In this document: piece by piece, positions 33,819 to 42,742 of the stretch
How positions within the stretch are numbered: the stretch's first letter is position 1
Layout: the number at the start of each line of letters is the position of its first letter
Assembly: GCF_016811915.1 (NCBI RefSeq)
Contig: NZ_CP069127.1
Span: 1,270,001 to 1,334,000 of the forward strand
From: Brevibacillus choshinensis
GTDB taxonomy: Bacteria > Bacillota > Bacilli > Brevibacillales > Brevibacillaceae
Direction of reading: 5' to 3'
DNA length: 64,000 nt
Notes under the pieces: generated by a model
Database searches by the model: none
Told to the model about the DNA's origin: nothing
What the model saw: the letters and a program-made list of their open reading frames with translations, nothing else
Translations under genes and position numbers: made by a program

Positions 33819-35183
33819 ATGCATCAGAAATCCCGCGAAGAGTCGCTTGCGATGGCGAAAGAAATGCTGGAATTCATCGAGAGCGAGACATTGACAGTCG
33901 AGCAGAAGAAAAAAATCGTATCGGATTCGGTCGAGAATTTTACCAATCACGTGACAAAGGCCATTCTGACTCACCGCAAGTCAGTCTCGACGGATTACTC
34001 TGTGGTGGAGTGGGAGGATGAGGCAGCCGTATTCCGGGATACCATGGGTGACGAGTACGTCGATTGTCTCGGAGGATATGGCGTCTATCTGTTGGGCCAC
34101 CGACATCCCAATGTGGTAAAGGCAGTGGAAGCCCAATTGAAGCGATACGCTTTGCACAGCCAGGAAATGATCGATCCGCTGCGTGGCTATCTCTCCAAGC
34201 TGGTGGCCGCGATCACTCCGGGGGATCTGCAGCACTCGTATCTGGTGAACTGCGGCACCGAGGCGAATGAGATGGCTCTAAAGCTGGCACGGCTTGCGAC
34301 CGGCAAAAAATATTTCATTTCGATGGAGAGAGGCTTCCATGGCAAAACGCTAGGCTCCCTCTCCGCATCCGGCAAGTCAACGTTCCGTGAGCCTTACTCG
34401 CCGCTCGTTCCTGGCTTCCAGCATGTTCCCTACGGAGATGCGGATGCCGTCGATCAGGCGATCCGTATGTTGATCGCTACGGGAGAAACCGTGGCGGGCG
34501 TGATCGTGGAGCCGATTCAGGGGGAAGGCGGCGTGAACATCCCGCCAGATGACTTTCTGCCGCGTCTCCGTGAGATTTGCGACAAATACGAATGCCTGTT
34601 GATCGTCGATGAGGTGCAGACGGGCATGGGGCGCACAGGCACCATGTTTGGCGTTGACCACTGGAATGTCGTGCCGGATATCATGACGCTGGGCAAGGCG
34701 TTCGGTGGCGGTGTCATGCCCATAGCCGCGATGGTTGCGAAGAAAAAGTGGTGGGGAAAAATGGAGGAAAATCCTTTCCTGCTCGGATCCTCCACCTTTG
34801 GCGGGAATCCGCTCTGCTGCGCCGGCGCGATCGCAGGCATCAAGACGATTTTGGAAGAAAACATTCCGCAGGTGGCCAAGGAAAAAGGCGACTATATCAT
34901 GCTTCGCCTCCGTGAAATCCAGGAGCAGTATCCGGAAATCCTGGTGGCCATACGCGGAAAGGGACTGCTGATCGGCATGGAGTTTGCCAGCAACAGCCTC
35001 GGGTATTCCTTGGCCAAAACGCTTTTTGGCAAGAAGATCCTCGTCGGTGGCACGATCAACAACGCGACAGTCATCCGCATTGAACCGCCTGCCGTGATTT
35101 CCTACGAACAGCTGGATTACGTGCTTGCTTGCATCGAAGAAGGAATCGCTCATTTGTCCAAAGAGGCGAAAGTGGCCCGATAA
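33819..35183 (+). CDS. patA: Putrescine aminotransferase-type class III PLP enzyme
   Basis: A 454-residue class III aminotransferase, very close in layout to Escherichia coli PatA (YgjG). YVDCLGGYGVYLLGHRHPNVV, NCGTEANEMALKLAR, GFHGKTLGSLSASGKSTFR and VDEVQTGMGRTG are visible; the PLP lysine is in LGKAFGGGVMPI. It transfers the amino group of putrescine to 2-oxoglutarate, giving 4-aminobutanal. Start ATG 33819 is preferred: GAGGATGGTGG lies upstream and the mRNA should begin near 33787. ATG 33801 is possible. The aldehyde dehydrogenase follows at 28 bp. Confidence 0.92.
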   Translation: MHQKSREESLAMAKEMLEFIESETLTVEQKKKIVSDSVENFTNHVTKAILTHRKSVSTDYSVVEWEDEAAVFRDTMGDEYVDCLGGYGVYLLGHRHPNVVKAVEAQLKRYALHSQEMIDPLRGYLSKLVAAITPGDLQHSYLVNCGTEANEMALKLARLATGKKYFISMERGFHGKTLGSLSASGKSTFREPYSPLVPGFQHVPYGDADAVDQAIRMLIATGETVAGVIVEPIQGEGGVNIPPDDFLPRLREICDKYECLLIVDEVQTGMGRTGTMFGVDHWNVVPDIMTLGKAFGGGVMPIAAMVAKKKWWGKMEENPFLLGSSTFGGNPLCCAGAIAGIKTILEENIPQVAKEKGDYIMLRLREIQEQYPEILVAIRGKGLLIGMEFASNSLGYSLAKTLFGKKILVGGTINNATVIRIEPPAVISYEQLDYVLACIEEGIAHLSKEAKVAR

Positions 35184-35211
35184 ACGGTACCCACGAATAG
35201 GAGGCGGGCTG

Positions 35212-36690
35212 ATGAAGGAAGCCAAAAAGCTGTTCATAGATGGGGAGTGGGTCTCCTCCTCAACAGGGGAGACGTTTGAAGTAAGGAATCCAGCCAGCGG
35301 AGAAGTGATCGCCCAAGTGGCCAAAGGCACCCGCGACGACACGAAGAAGGCGATCCAAGCAGCTCGGCGCGCATTTGACGAGTCGGGCTGGGGAGAGAGC
35401 AAGGCGCGGGATCGGGCTGAGCTGTTGTGGAAGGCGGCGGATCTGATCGAGGAGAGGGCAGAGGAATTCGCGCAGACGGACACACGAAACAACGGCAAAC
35501 CGCTGCGGGAATCTCGCTACGATGTCGCCGATGCGGTCAATCAATTCCGTTATTACGCAGGTCTTTGCACCAAGCCTCAGGGGCAGACGTATGACGTGCC
35601 GGATGATATCCAGGCAATGGTGGTTCGCGAACCGATCGGGGTGGTAGGTGCGATCACCTGCTGGAACTACCCGCTTGTCATGAACGCGCAAAAAGTGGCT
35701 CCCGCTTTGGCTGCGGGAAATACGCTGGTGTTGAAGCCGGCAGATCTGACGCCGCTGTCCACCATCATGCTGTTCGAATGCCTGGAAAAGGCCGGATTTC
35801 CCCCAGGTGTGGCCAATCTGGTAACAGGACCGGGAAGTGTGGTAGGAGATGAGATTTCCCGAAATGAATCAGTCGACAAGGTCGCCTTTACTGGAGGAAC
35901 GGAAACCGGCATCACCATTATGAAAAACGCTGCCGATACCGTAAAAAAACTGTCTTTAGAGCTAGGAGGCAAATCGCCGAACATCGTCTTTGCCGATGCT
36001 GATTTTGAGACGGCTGTGGACTATGCGCTGTTCGCCATTTTCGCCAATCAGGGAGAGGTGTGCTCGGCTGGTTCACGGCTGCTCTTGGAAGAGGGCATCT
36101 ATGAGACTTTCCTTGCGCGACTGGTGGAGCGGGCGCAAAAAATCGTGGTGGGAGACGGCGCCAATCCAGAGACCGAAATGGGACCGTTGATTTCCGAAGG
36201 ACACATGGAGAGGGTGCTCGATTACATTCGGATCGGTCTTGATGAAGGGGCGAGATTGCTCTGCGGCGGCAAACGGCTCACAAGCCATGGCTTGGAAAAG
36301 GGATATTTCGTGGAGCCGACGATCTTTGCTGTAGATCATCGAAATGATCTGCGCATCGTCCAGGAGGAGATTTTTGGCCCCGTACTGGTCGTCCAAAAAT
36401 TCCGCACCGAGCAGGAAGCAGTGCAGCTGGCCAACAGCACCAAATACGGACTAGCCGGAGCGGTTTTCACGAATGATGGTGCCCGCGCACAGAGGATCAT
36501 CCGCAAAATGCGTGCGGGCATTACCTGGATCAACACGTATCATCCTACATTCAACGAAGCGCCATGGGGCGGCTACAAGATGAGTGGCATCGGTCGTGAG
36601 CTGGGGACGTATGGCTATGAAGCGTACACCGAGCTCAAGCAGATCAACATCAATATGAATGTGAAACCAAGCGGCTGGTTTCGCAATTGA
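35212..36690 (+). CDS. 4-aminobutyraldehyde (betaine-aldehyde-type) dehydrogenase
   Basis: A 492-residue NAD-dependent aldehyde dehydrogenase. FTGGTETG is the nucleotide loop, LELGGKSPN carries the catalytic Glu, and NQGEVCSAGSR the catalytic Cys. EEIFGPVL and the C-terminal PWGGYKMSGIGRELG are typical of BADH/PuuC/PatD enzymes. GGAGGCGGG precedes the ATG. In the operon after patA it would oxidise 4-aminobutanal to GABA, completing the transaminase route of putrescine breakdown. No GABA aminotransferase is nearby. A terminator follows. Confidence 0.93.
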   Translation: MKEAKKLFIDGEWVSSSTGETFEVRNPASGEVIAQVAKGTRDDTKKAIQAARRAFDESGWGESKARDRAELLWKAADLIEERAEEFAQTDTRNNGKPLRESRYDVADAVNQFRYYAGLCTKPQGQTYDVPDDIQAMVVREPIGVVGAITCWNYPLVMNAQKVAPALAAGNTLVLKPADLTPLSTIMLFECLEKAGFPPGVANLVTGPGSVVGDEISRNESVDKVAFTGGTETGITIMKNAADTVKKLSLELGGKSPNIVFADADFETAVDYALFAIFANQGEVCSAGSRLLLEEGIYETFLARLVERAQKIVVGDGANPETEMGPLISEGHMERVLDYIRIGLDEGARLLCGGKRLTSHGLEKGYFVEPTIFAVDHRNDLRIVQEEIFGPVLVVQKFRTEQEAVQLANSTKYGLAGAVFTNDGARAQRIIRKMRAGITWINTYHPTFNEAPWGGYKMSGIGRELGTYGYEAYTELKQININMNVKPSGWFRN

Positions 36691-36701
36691 ATCCGGACAG
36701 C

Positions 36702-36733
36702 AAAAAGGCGGGGGCCATGTACCCCGCCTTTTT
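36702..36733. terminator. Bidirectional terminator
   Basis: AAAAAGGCGGGG (36702-36713) and CCCCGCCTTTTT (36722-36733): a perfect 12-bp stem between the convergent pat and pot operons. Confidence 0.88.
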
Positions 36734-36756
36734 CTTTGAGCGAATCATTCGATTGG

Positions 36757-37842
36757 CTACTGCGAGCTTTTTACTTCCGACCAGGCTCGATCGTACAGCT
36801 TGATGGCATCGCCAATATCCTTCAGGCTCTCTACCCGCTTCATTTCCTCAGCGGGTGGATAGATGGCGATATTGTCCAGCGTGGCTTTGTCAATCAGCTT
36901 GCGTGCCTCTTTGTTCGGATTGATATACGGGAATGATTTGGCGATTTCCGCGCTGATTTCCGGCTCAAGCAGGAAGTTGACGAACGCTTCCGCCGTTTTT
37001 TTATGCTTGGCGCCGGCTGGGATGACGAAATTGTCAAATGTGAGCATCAGCCCCTCCTTGGGAAGGACCGTCTTGATCTGCGGCTTTTCCCGTTGGGCAA
37101 GAGCGATTTCAGCGCCCCAGACAAAGGCGATGTTCACTTCGCCGTTGATCATCAATGTTTTCGGGCTGTCACTGTCAAAGGCTTTGATATTCGGCATCAA
37201 TTTGAGCATTTTTTGCTTTGCTTCCTCGAGATGAGCGGGATCCGTGTCATTCCCGGGATATCCGAGCGTCTTCAATACCATACCGAGGATGAAGCGCTGG
37301 TCGTCCACCATGACAATCTGGCTCTTGAATTCCGGTTTCCAGAGATCTTCGAAGCTATTGATCTCTGTTTTAATGTTATCCGGGTTATAGGCGAGAGAGA
37401 CGGTGTTGCCCATGTAAGGAATGCTGTATTTGTTTCCGGGGTCGTGATCTTTGTTGACGAATTCCTCAGAGAGATTCTTGATATTGGGAATGTTGTTCAG
37501 ATCAAGCGGTTCGATGAGGCCCTGATTCGCCATGGGCTGAATGAAGTAGTCGCTTGCCACCGTCAAATCGTAGATACCCCCGCCTGCCGACACCTTCGCG
37601 AGCATTTCCTCATTGGAGGAGAAGGTGCTGTAGTTGACCTTCACACCGTATTTGTCCTCGAATTTTTTGATCACTTCTTCAGGCAGGTACTCCGACCAGT
37701 TGAAGACGTTCAGCTCCTTGTCCAGACCGTTGCCTGGGCCGGTTTCCTGTGTGGCGGGAGAGGATGAGCCGCATCCAGCCGTCACTGCCATTGTCACAGC
37801 AGCGATTGATGCCGCGATGGAATGCTTCCAGTTTTTCGTCAT
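36757..37842 (-). CDS. potD: Spermidine/putrescine ABC binding lipoprotein
   Basis: A 361-residue PotD/PotF-type binding protein. A lipobox VTAGC ends the signal. LNVFNWSEYLPEEVIKKFEDKYGVKVNYSTFSSNEEMLAKV is typical of PotD, and YDLTVASDYFI and IPYMGNTVSLAYN contain the polyamine-site aromatic and acidic residues. ATG 37842 has GGGGG upstream; longer frames read through the previous gene. Last gene of the potABCD operon. With the patA pathway it feeds putrescine to the cell. Confidence 0.93.
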   Translation of the reverse strand: MTKNWKHSIAASIAAVTMAVTAGCGSSSPATQETGPGNGLDKELNVFNWSEYLPEEVIKKFEDKYGVKVNYSTFSSNEEMLAKVSAGGGIYDLTVASDYFIQPMANQGLIEPLDLNNIPNIKNLSEEFVNKDHDPGNKYSIPYMGNTVSLAYNPDNIKTEINSFEDLWKPEFKSQIVMVDDQRFILGMVLKTLGYPGNDTDPAHLEEAKQKMLKLMPNIKAFDSDSPKTLMINGEVNIAFVWGAEIALAQREKPQIKTVLPKEGLMLTFDNFVIPAGAKHKKTAEAFVNFLLEPEISAEIAKSFPYINPNKEARKLIDKATLDNIAIYPPAEEMKRVESLKDIGDAIKLYDRAWSEVKSSQ

Positions 37843-37862
37843 AATGAACCCCCTTTGTTTCT

Positions 37863-38642
37863 CTAATTTTTTCTCATTCGGATGCGTTCCGCGATGATGA
37901 CCAAAAACAGCGTGACAATCAGCATCAGGGTGGACAGCGCATTGATTTCGGGAGTGACCCCGAATTTGACCATCGAGAATATTTTGAGCGGCAAAGTAGC
38001 GCTGGCAGGGCCTGCGACAAAAAAGCTGATGATGACATCGTCGATCGAAAGGGTGAACGCCAGGAGACTGCTGGCCAGAATGCCAGGCGCAATGACGGGA
38101 ACCGTCACTTTCACGAACGTCTGCCAAGGAGTTGCGCCAAGATCCATCGCAGCTTCCTCGATGCTCCTGTCAAATCCGGCCATCCGAGCCCGTACGACGA
38201 CCACGACAAAGGGAACAGAGAAGGTGACGTGGGCAGCGATGAGCGTGAAATAGCCAAGCGGCACCTGCAGCTGCGCAAACAGAGCGAGCAGGGAGATGCC
38301 CATCACGATTTCCGGAATGACGATTGGCAGGTACAGCATGGCATCCAGCGCTGTTTTACCCCGAAATTGGTACCGGTACATTCCGACGGCTGCCAGGGTG
38401 CCGATCATAGTGGCGGCAATCGTGCTGATCAAAGCGACGAGCAGGGACGTTCTCATGGCATCCAGCACGTCGTTGTTTTGCATCAGCTTTAGATACCAGT
38501 CGAGCGTAAATCCGGTCCAAACGGCATTCAGCTTGGATTGGTTAAAGGAATAGAGAATCAAGATGGCGATCGGCATGTACAAAAACAGATAAATCAGGGA
38601 TGCATACAGGATCGAAAGCTTGTTGCCAAAAGAAAGGCGCAC
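37863..38642 (-). CDS. potC: Spermidine/putrescine ABC permease
   Basis: A 259-residue permease with six membrane segments. The coupling loop EEAAMDLGATPWQTFVKVTVPVIAPGI is of the PotC type, and LSIDDVIISFFVAGP is a conserved late segment. It begins with GTG 38642, which overlaps the end region of potB by a few bases with AAGGAG inside potB. Pairs with PotB to form the channel. Confidence 0.94.
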   Translation of the reverse strand: MRLSFGNKLSILYASLIYLFLYMPIAILILYSFNQSKLNAVWTGFTLDWYLKLMQNNDVLDAMRTSLLVALISTIAATMIGTLAAVGMYRYQFRGKTALDAMLYLPIVIPEIVMGISLLALFAQLQVPLGYFTLIAAHVTFSVPFVVVVVRARMAGFDRSIEEAAMDLGATPWQTFVKVTVPVIAPGILASSLLAFTLSIDDVIISFFVAGPASATLPLKIFSMVKFGVTPEINALSTLMLIVTLFLVIIAERIRMRKN

Positions 38643-38643
38643 A

Positions 38644-39558
38644 CTACAACAGCTCCTTCCCTTGTTTGTCTTTGGTCACCAGGATGTAGCCTAGAATGAA
38701 CAGCAGCGTCAGCACCATCAGGATGATCGAGCTCGCTGCGCCGAAGGGCCAATCCCGCGCGGTGAGGAACTGGTTCTTGATCAGGTTCCCGATCAAAACG
38801 GTTTTGCTGCCTCCCATCAGGTCGGGGATGAAAAAAAGACCCAATGACGGAATGAAAACAAGCAGGGACCCTGCCAAAATGCCTGGAGCTGTCAGGGGAA
38901 GAGTAACCCTGCAGAATGTCTGCCAGGGCTTGGCTCCCAAATCCCTCGCTGCCTCCAGCAGGGAGCGATCCAGCTTTTCAATGGAAGCGTACAGCGGTAG
39001 CACCATAAACGGCAGCATCGTGTATACGAGGCCGATCAGCACGGCTGTTTCGTTGTACAGAAGAGAGAGCGGCTGGTCGATCAGCCCCATCTTCAAGAGC
39101 AGGGTGTTGATGACCCCTTCGGTTCGCAACAGCACGATCCAGGCGTATGTACGGATCAATGAATTGGTCCAAAAAGGGATGATGATCAATAGCATCAGGA
39201 TGTTCCGGTATTTCGCCGGGGATCGGGCGATGATGTAGGCAAACGGATAGCCGAACACGAGGCAGCTGGCCGTTGTGAAAAAAGCCAGGACGCAGGAGAC
39301 CCAGAGGATCTTGAAGTAAAGCGGGTCAAAGAAGCGGATGTAGTTCTCGAGTGTCAACGGGAGGTTGATTCCCCCAAACGAACTGCGTGAGAAAAAGCTG
39401 ACAGCCAGCACCAGAACCAGGGGCAAAAGGAAAAGTGCGACCATCCAAATAAGGACAGGCCCGATTGTCCAGATCCTGCCGTAGTCTTTGGGACGGTTCG
39501 TTTTCGGCGCTGCGGCTGGATGGGTGGAGGCGGTGGAGCCGATCACCGGAGGCTTCAT
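38644..39558 (-). CDS. potB: Spermidine/putrescine ABC permease
   Basis: A 304-residue permease. A hydrophilic, Pro/Ala/Thr-rich N-terminal tail of about 30 residues precedes six membrane segments. LLEAARDLGAKPWQTFCRVTLPLTAPGI is the EAA loop, and FIPSLGLFFIPDLMGGSKTVLIGNLI is typical of PotB. Its ATG overlaps the potA stop by 4 bp (ATGA). Channel partner of PotC. Confidence 0.94.
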   Translation of the reverse strand: MKPPVIGSTASTHPAAAPKTNRPKDYGRIWTIGPVLIWMVALFLLPLVLVLAVSFFSRSSFGGINLPLTLENYIRFFDPLYFKILWVSCVLAFFTTASCLVFGYPFAYIIARSPAKYRNILMLLIIIPFWTNSLIRTYAWIVLLRTEGVINTLLLKMGLIDQPLSLLYNETAVLIGLVYTMLPFMVLPLYASIEKLDRSLLEAARDLGAKPWQTFCRVTLPLTAPGILAGSLLVFIPSLGLFFIPDLMGGSKTVLIGNLIKNQFLTARDWPFGAASSIILMVLTLLFILGYILVTKDKQGKELL

Positions 39559-40631
39559 TGGGTTACCACCACCCCGTGTTCCGATTTCCAATGGACATAG
39601 AGCTCATCGCCCGCACCTGCAGGCAGGAGCTGATCGGTCTTCTCCAGAGCCACGAATTGCTTGCCGTTTGCAAGAGTGACCACCGTCCTGGTTGATCCGC
39701 CGCAGTAAATCCTCTCCGTCAGCCGGCCACAGATTTGGACCACCCGCTCATCGGCGGAGGGCTCCAGAGAAAGCATGGATTTTTCCGGTCGGATGGCCAC
39801 TGTCACTTTCTCATTGTTGGGAATAGGGAGTGCCGTGGCCGCGATCTGAAAGCCTTCACACTCAATCAGCATGTGCTGGTGATCCCGGGCGCTCACCGTA
39901 CCGGTCAACAGGTTGGTCTCCCCGATGAATTCAGCCACGAACCGGGTAGCTGGCCGCTCATAAATCGCTGCGGGAGTATCCACCTGCTCCAGTACACCCT
40001 GATTCATGACAGCAATCCGGTCAGACATGGTAAGTGCCTCTTCCTGATCGTGCGTGACGAATACAAATGTAATTCCCAATTGCTTTTGCAGGTGCTTCAG
40101 CTCGACCTGCATCTGTTTGCGCAGCTTCTGATCCAGAGCTCCCAGCGGCTCGTCAAGCAAAAGCACCTTTGGGTTGTTGATCAGCGCGCGGGCGATGGCA
40201 ATCCGTTGTCGTTGACCACCGCTGAGCTGATCGGGCTTGCGGTTGGCGTAATCCTCGAGCTGGACCAGACTCAGCGCTTTTCTGACACGCGCATCAATTT
40301 GGCTTTTGGGGACCTTTTTCACACGCAGTCCGAACGCGACATTTTCATAGGCGTTCAAGTGGGGAAACAGCGCGTAGCTCTGAAACACCGTATTGACGTC
40401 GCGCCCATAGGGGGCCAAATCATGGACGTACTCGCCGTCCAACATGATTTGGCCGGAGTTTGGATGCTCAAAGCCCGCGATCATTCGCAGCGTGGTTGTT
40501 TTCCCGCATCCGCTGGGTCCGAGTAATGTGAGGAATTCTCCTTTCTGGATGTCGAGGGAAAGATCATGGACAACTGTTTGGGGACCAAATTGTTTGACGA
40601 GATGTTGTAGTTTAACCATGGGACCTAACAT
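39555..40631 (-). CDS. potA: Spermidine/putrescine ABC ATPase
   Basis: A 358-residue ATPase. Walker A GPSGCGKTTT, Q-loop FQSYALFPH, signature LSGGQRQRIAIARAL, Walker B VLLLDEPLGALD, switch His in FVFVTHDQEEA. The C-terminal TOBE domain starts near residue 240 (GETNLLTGTV). First gene of the minus-strand potABCD operon, with GGGAGGG 6 bp before the ATG and a sigma-54 promoter about 40 bp upstream. Unlike the CUT1 importer in this window, it has its own ATPase. Confidence 0.95.
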   Translation of the reverse strand: MLGPMVKLQHLVKQFGPQTVVHDLSLDIQKGEFLTLLGPSGCGKTTTLRMIAGFEHPNSGQIMLDGEYVHDLAPYGRDVNTVFQSYALFPHLNAYENVAFGLRVKKVPKSQIDARVRKALSLVQLEDYANRKPDQLSGGQRQRIAIARALINNPKVLLLDEPLGALDQKLRKQMQVELKHLQKQLGITFVFVTHDQEEALTMSDRIAVMNQGVLEQVDTPAAIYERPATRFVAEFIGETNLLTGTVSARDHQHMLIECEGFQIAATALPIPNNEKVTVAIRPEKSMLSLEPSADERVVQICGRLTERIYCGGSTRTVVTLANGKQFVALEKTDQLLPAGAGDELYVHWKSEHGVVVTQ

Positions 40632-40668
40632 GGGAACCCTCCCTTATACATATCTAAAAATTCAGACT

Positions 40669-40684
40669 AGCAAGAACAATGCCA
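40669..40684 (-). promoter_or_regulatory. Sigma-54 promoter of potABCD
   Basis: On the minus strand TGGCAT, 5 bp, TTGCT, exactly the -24/-12 spacing and the same hexamers as the patA promoter. Confidence 0.85.
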
Positions 40685-40767
40685 AGGCATGTAGTGGAGG
40701 ATCGCAGACGAACGATACGCAAATAAGCAACCAGGTAAGAGGGAGGGCGTTGATTGCTTCTTGAAAA

Positions 40768-42588
40768 TTAGAAAATTTTCTCATCATTGAGAAGTTGGTG
40801 CCCCTCCAATTTACGATACAAAGTAGCGAGCCCAATCTCCAGCTTGTCAGCCACCATGCGTTTTGCTTCCAGCGATTGCCCGTGCTGCTGAAGCATGGCG
40901 GACAGGATTTGCCGCTCGTGTCGGCGCAGTCGTTCTTTCAGGGGGAGGTCGCTTTCACCGGGAATGGCAATGGCGCTGACGCTATGGTGCTGCCGGATGC
41001 GTACAGGGATGCTCTCCAGCCCGATGTAGGGAGTGGTTTCCATATTGACCGCGTATTCGATGGCATTTTCCAGCTCTCGTACGTTCCCTGGCCATTGGTA
41101 CTGGCAGAACATCACCTTTACTTCAGGGGTAAAATCAAGGATCGGGTGGTTCAGAAGTTGACGGTATTTTGCCAGAAAGTAGTCCATCAGCAGCAGGATG
41201 TCTTCCGAACGTTCTCGAAGCGGCGGCATATGCAAGGGGATCACGTTCATCCGGAAGTACAAATCCTCCCTGAACTCTTTGTTTCGGACCATTTCCTCCA
41301 GGTTTTTGTTGGTAGCGGAAATGACACGAATATTGACAGGCAGCAGCTTATTGGATCCGACGCGCTCGACCTGCTTGGTTTGGAGGACATGCAGCAGCTT
41401 CACCTGGAGATGCAAAGGCAAATCACCAATCTCGTCCAGGAAAATGGTGCCGCCGTCTGCCAACTCGAACTTTCCCGCCTTGCCTTCCCGTTTCGCTCCG
41501 GTAAAAGCACCCGCCACATATCCGAACAATTCGCTCTCCAGCAAGGACTCTGGGATGGCTCCGCAGTTTACGATGATGAACGGTCCGTTGCTTCGGGAGC
41601 TGGCGGAGTGGATGGCGGCTGCCAGCATTCCTTTTCCGGTCCCGCTCTCTCCGGTTATCAGGATGTTGGAGGTGCCGCGGGCGACTTGTTCAGCCTGTTT
41701 GATCACTAGCGCAAGTGAGCGGCTTTTGCCATGAATTTCGGAAAAATACAGGTTTTTGTGCTCGTTGGTCAGCACGTAAGCCAATCGGCGCATGTCGACC
41801 ATCCTGCGGAAAGAAGCGACCACTCCTACGACGCGATTATTGACGTGAATCGGGCGGGCAGTGACGATGAAATGCATCTCGTGATTGTCCAAACGGTAAA
41901 TTTCTTCCTGCTCGATGTAGCCCATGCCGCTTTCGAGCACTTGTTGCATGGGGGAGCCGTTCCATATCGATTGCAGCGGCGAGCCGATCAGCTCGTGCTT
42001 TGCCTTTTGGACCAGCTGCTCGGCCGTTGCATTACACGTAGTGATGATGCCTTGCTCATCAATGGCGAGAATCCCCTCGTGAATGGATTCGATGAGGGTC
42101 TCCAATTGCTGAAATGTCTTTTTCCACTCGTTCCACGCCTCTTGTTCGGCAATTTTGCTGGTCAAAAGCTCCGTCATCCTCTGCAGGAACGTGAGGTATG
42201 GAAGGCGGTTGTGGATCAGCATGCGTCTCTGAGATTCGGTAAAGGCGATCAGTCCGATGACGCCGATGACCTTTCCTTTGTAATGGATGGGAGTACATAG
42301 TTCTGCCAGCTCTTCTGTGACCCCTTGAAGGACAGAGGGGTCGTACTTGGGATCGTTTCGGGCATCCTCGATGAAATAGGGCTGATTGGTGGTGATCACT
42401 CTGCCGTACAAGTACCCCGCGTCAATTTGTCCGCCTTCTTCCTTGCTGTTGATCCGCTTCTCGTAATACCCAGTGCCGGCAATAATCGTCATCTGATCGT
42501 CCACGATTTCCGTTTCGATTTGCAATGCGGCCGATATCGCTTCGGCCACTTTTTGGGTGATCTCCTGAAATTGCTGCAAAAGGCTCAT
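40768..42588 (-). CDS. Sigma-54-dependent activator (putative putrescine regulator)
   Basis: A 606-residue enhancer-binding protein. An N-terminal GAF-like sensor (about 1-150) with YLYGRVITTNQPYFIEDARND precedes a PAS domain (about 180-290). The AAA+ domain has GESGTGKGM (Walker A), GAFTGA for sigma-54 contact, and GGTIFLDEIGD (Walker B). A Fis-type HTH closes the protein (LEAKRMVADKLEIGLATLYRKLE). ATG 42588 has GGGAG upstream. It lies just upstream of potA on the same strand, and both sigma-54 promoters in the window serve putrescine genes, so it very probably activates both. The effector is likely putrescine or its aldehyde; this is inferred. Confidence 0.93.
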   Translation of the reverse strand: MSLLQQFQEITQKVAEAISAALQIETEIVDDQMTIIAGTGYYEKRINSKEEGGQIDAGYLYGRVITTNQPYFIEDARNDPKYDPSVLQGVTEELAELCTPIHYKGKVIGVIGLIAFTESQRRMLIHNRLPYLTFLQRMTELLTSKIAEQEAWNEWKKTFQQLETLIESIHEGILAIDEQGIITTCNATAEQLVQKAKHELIGSPLQSIWNGSPMQQVLESGMGYIEQEEIYRLDNHEMHFIVTARPIHVNNRVVGVVASFRRMVDMRRLAYVLTNEHKNLYFSEIHGKSRSLALVIKQAEQVARGTSNILITGESGTGKGMLAAAIHSASSRSNGPFIIVNCGAIPESLLESELFGYVAGAFTGAKREGKAGKFELADGGTIFLDEIGDLPLHLQVKLLHVLQTKQVERVGSNKLLPVNIRVISATNKNLEEMVRNKEFREDLYFRMNVIPLHMPPLRERSEDILLLMDYFLAKYRQLLNHPILDFTPEVKVMFCQYQWPGNVRELENAIEYAVNMETTPYIGLESIPVRIRQHHSVSAIAIPGESDLPLKERLRRHERQILSAMLQQHGQSLEAKRMVADKLEIGLATLYRKLEGHQLLNDEKIF

Positions 42589-42698
42589 GCTGATCTCCCT
42601 CCCAAGCATGTGATTACCTGTAGCAATTCGGTTGGAAGGAAGGCAAGTCCTCCCAATTTTGAGAATATTCATTAAAATGTAGAATAGTAGCATCCTGA

Positions 42699-42736
42699 TA
42701 AAAAAACAGAACCAGCCTGAATGAGGGCTGGTTCTG
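42699..42736 (-). terminator. Terminator after DUF1002 gene
   Basis: CAGAACCAGCC (42707-42717) and GGCTGGTTCTG (42726-42736) form a perfect 11-bp stem. On the minus strand a run of seven T follows. Confidence 0.88.
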
Positions 42737-42742
42737 CTGTAT

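Noticed and set aside
37003..37767. 254-codon plus-strand frame inside potD
   Set aside because: It is antisense to a gene with full PotD motifs and has no start signal.
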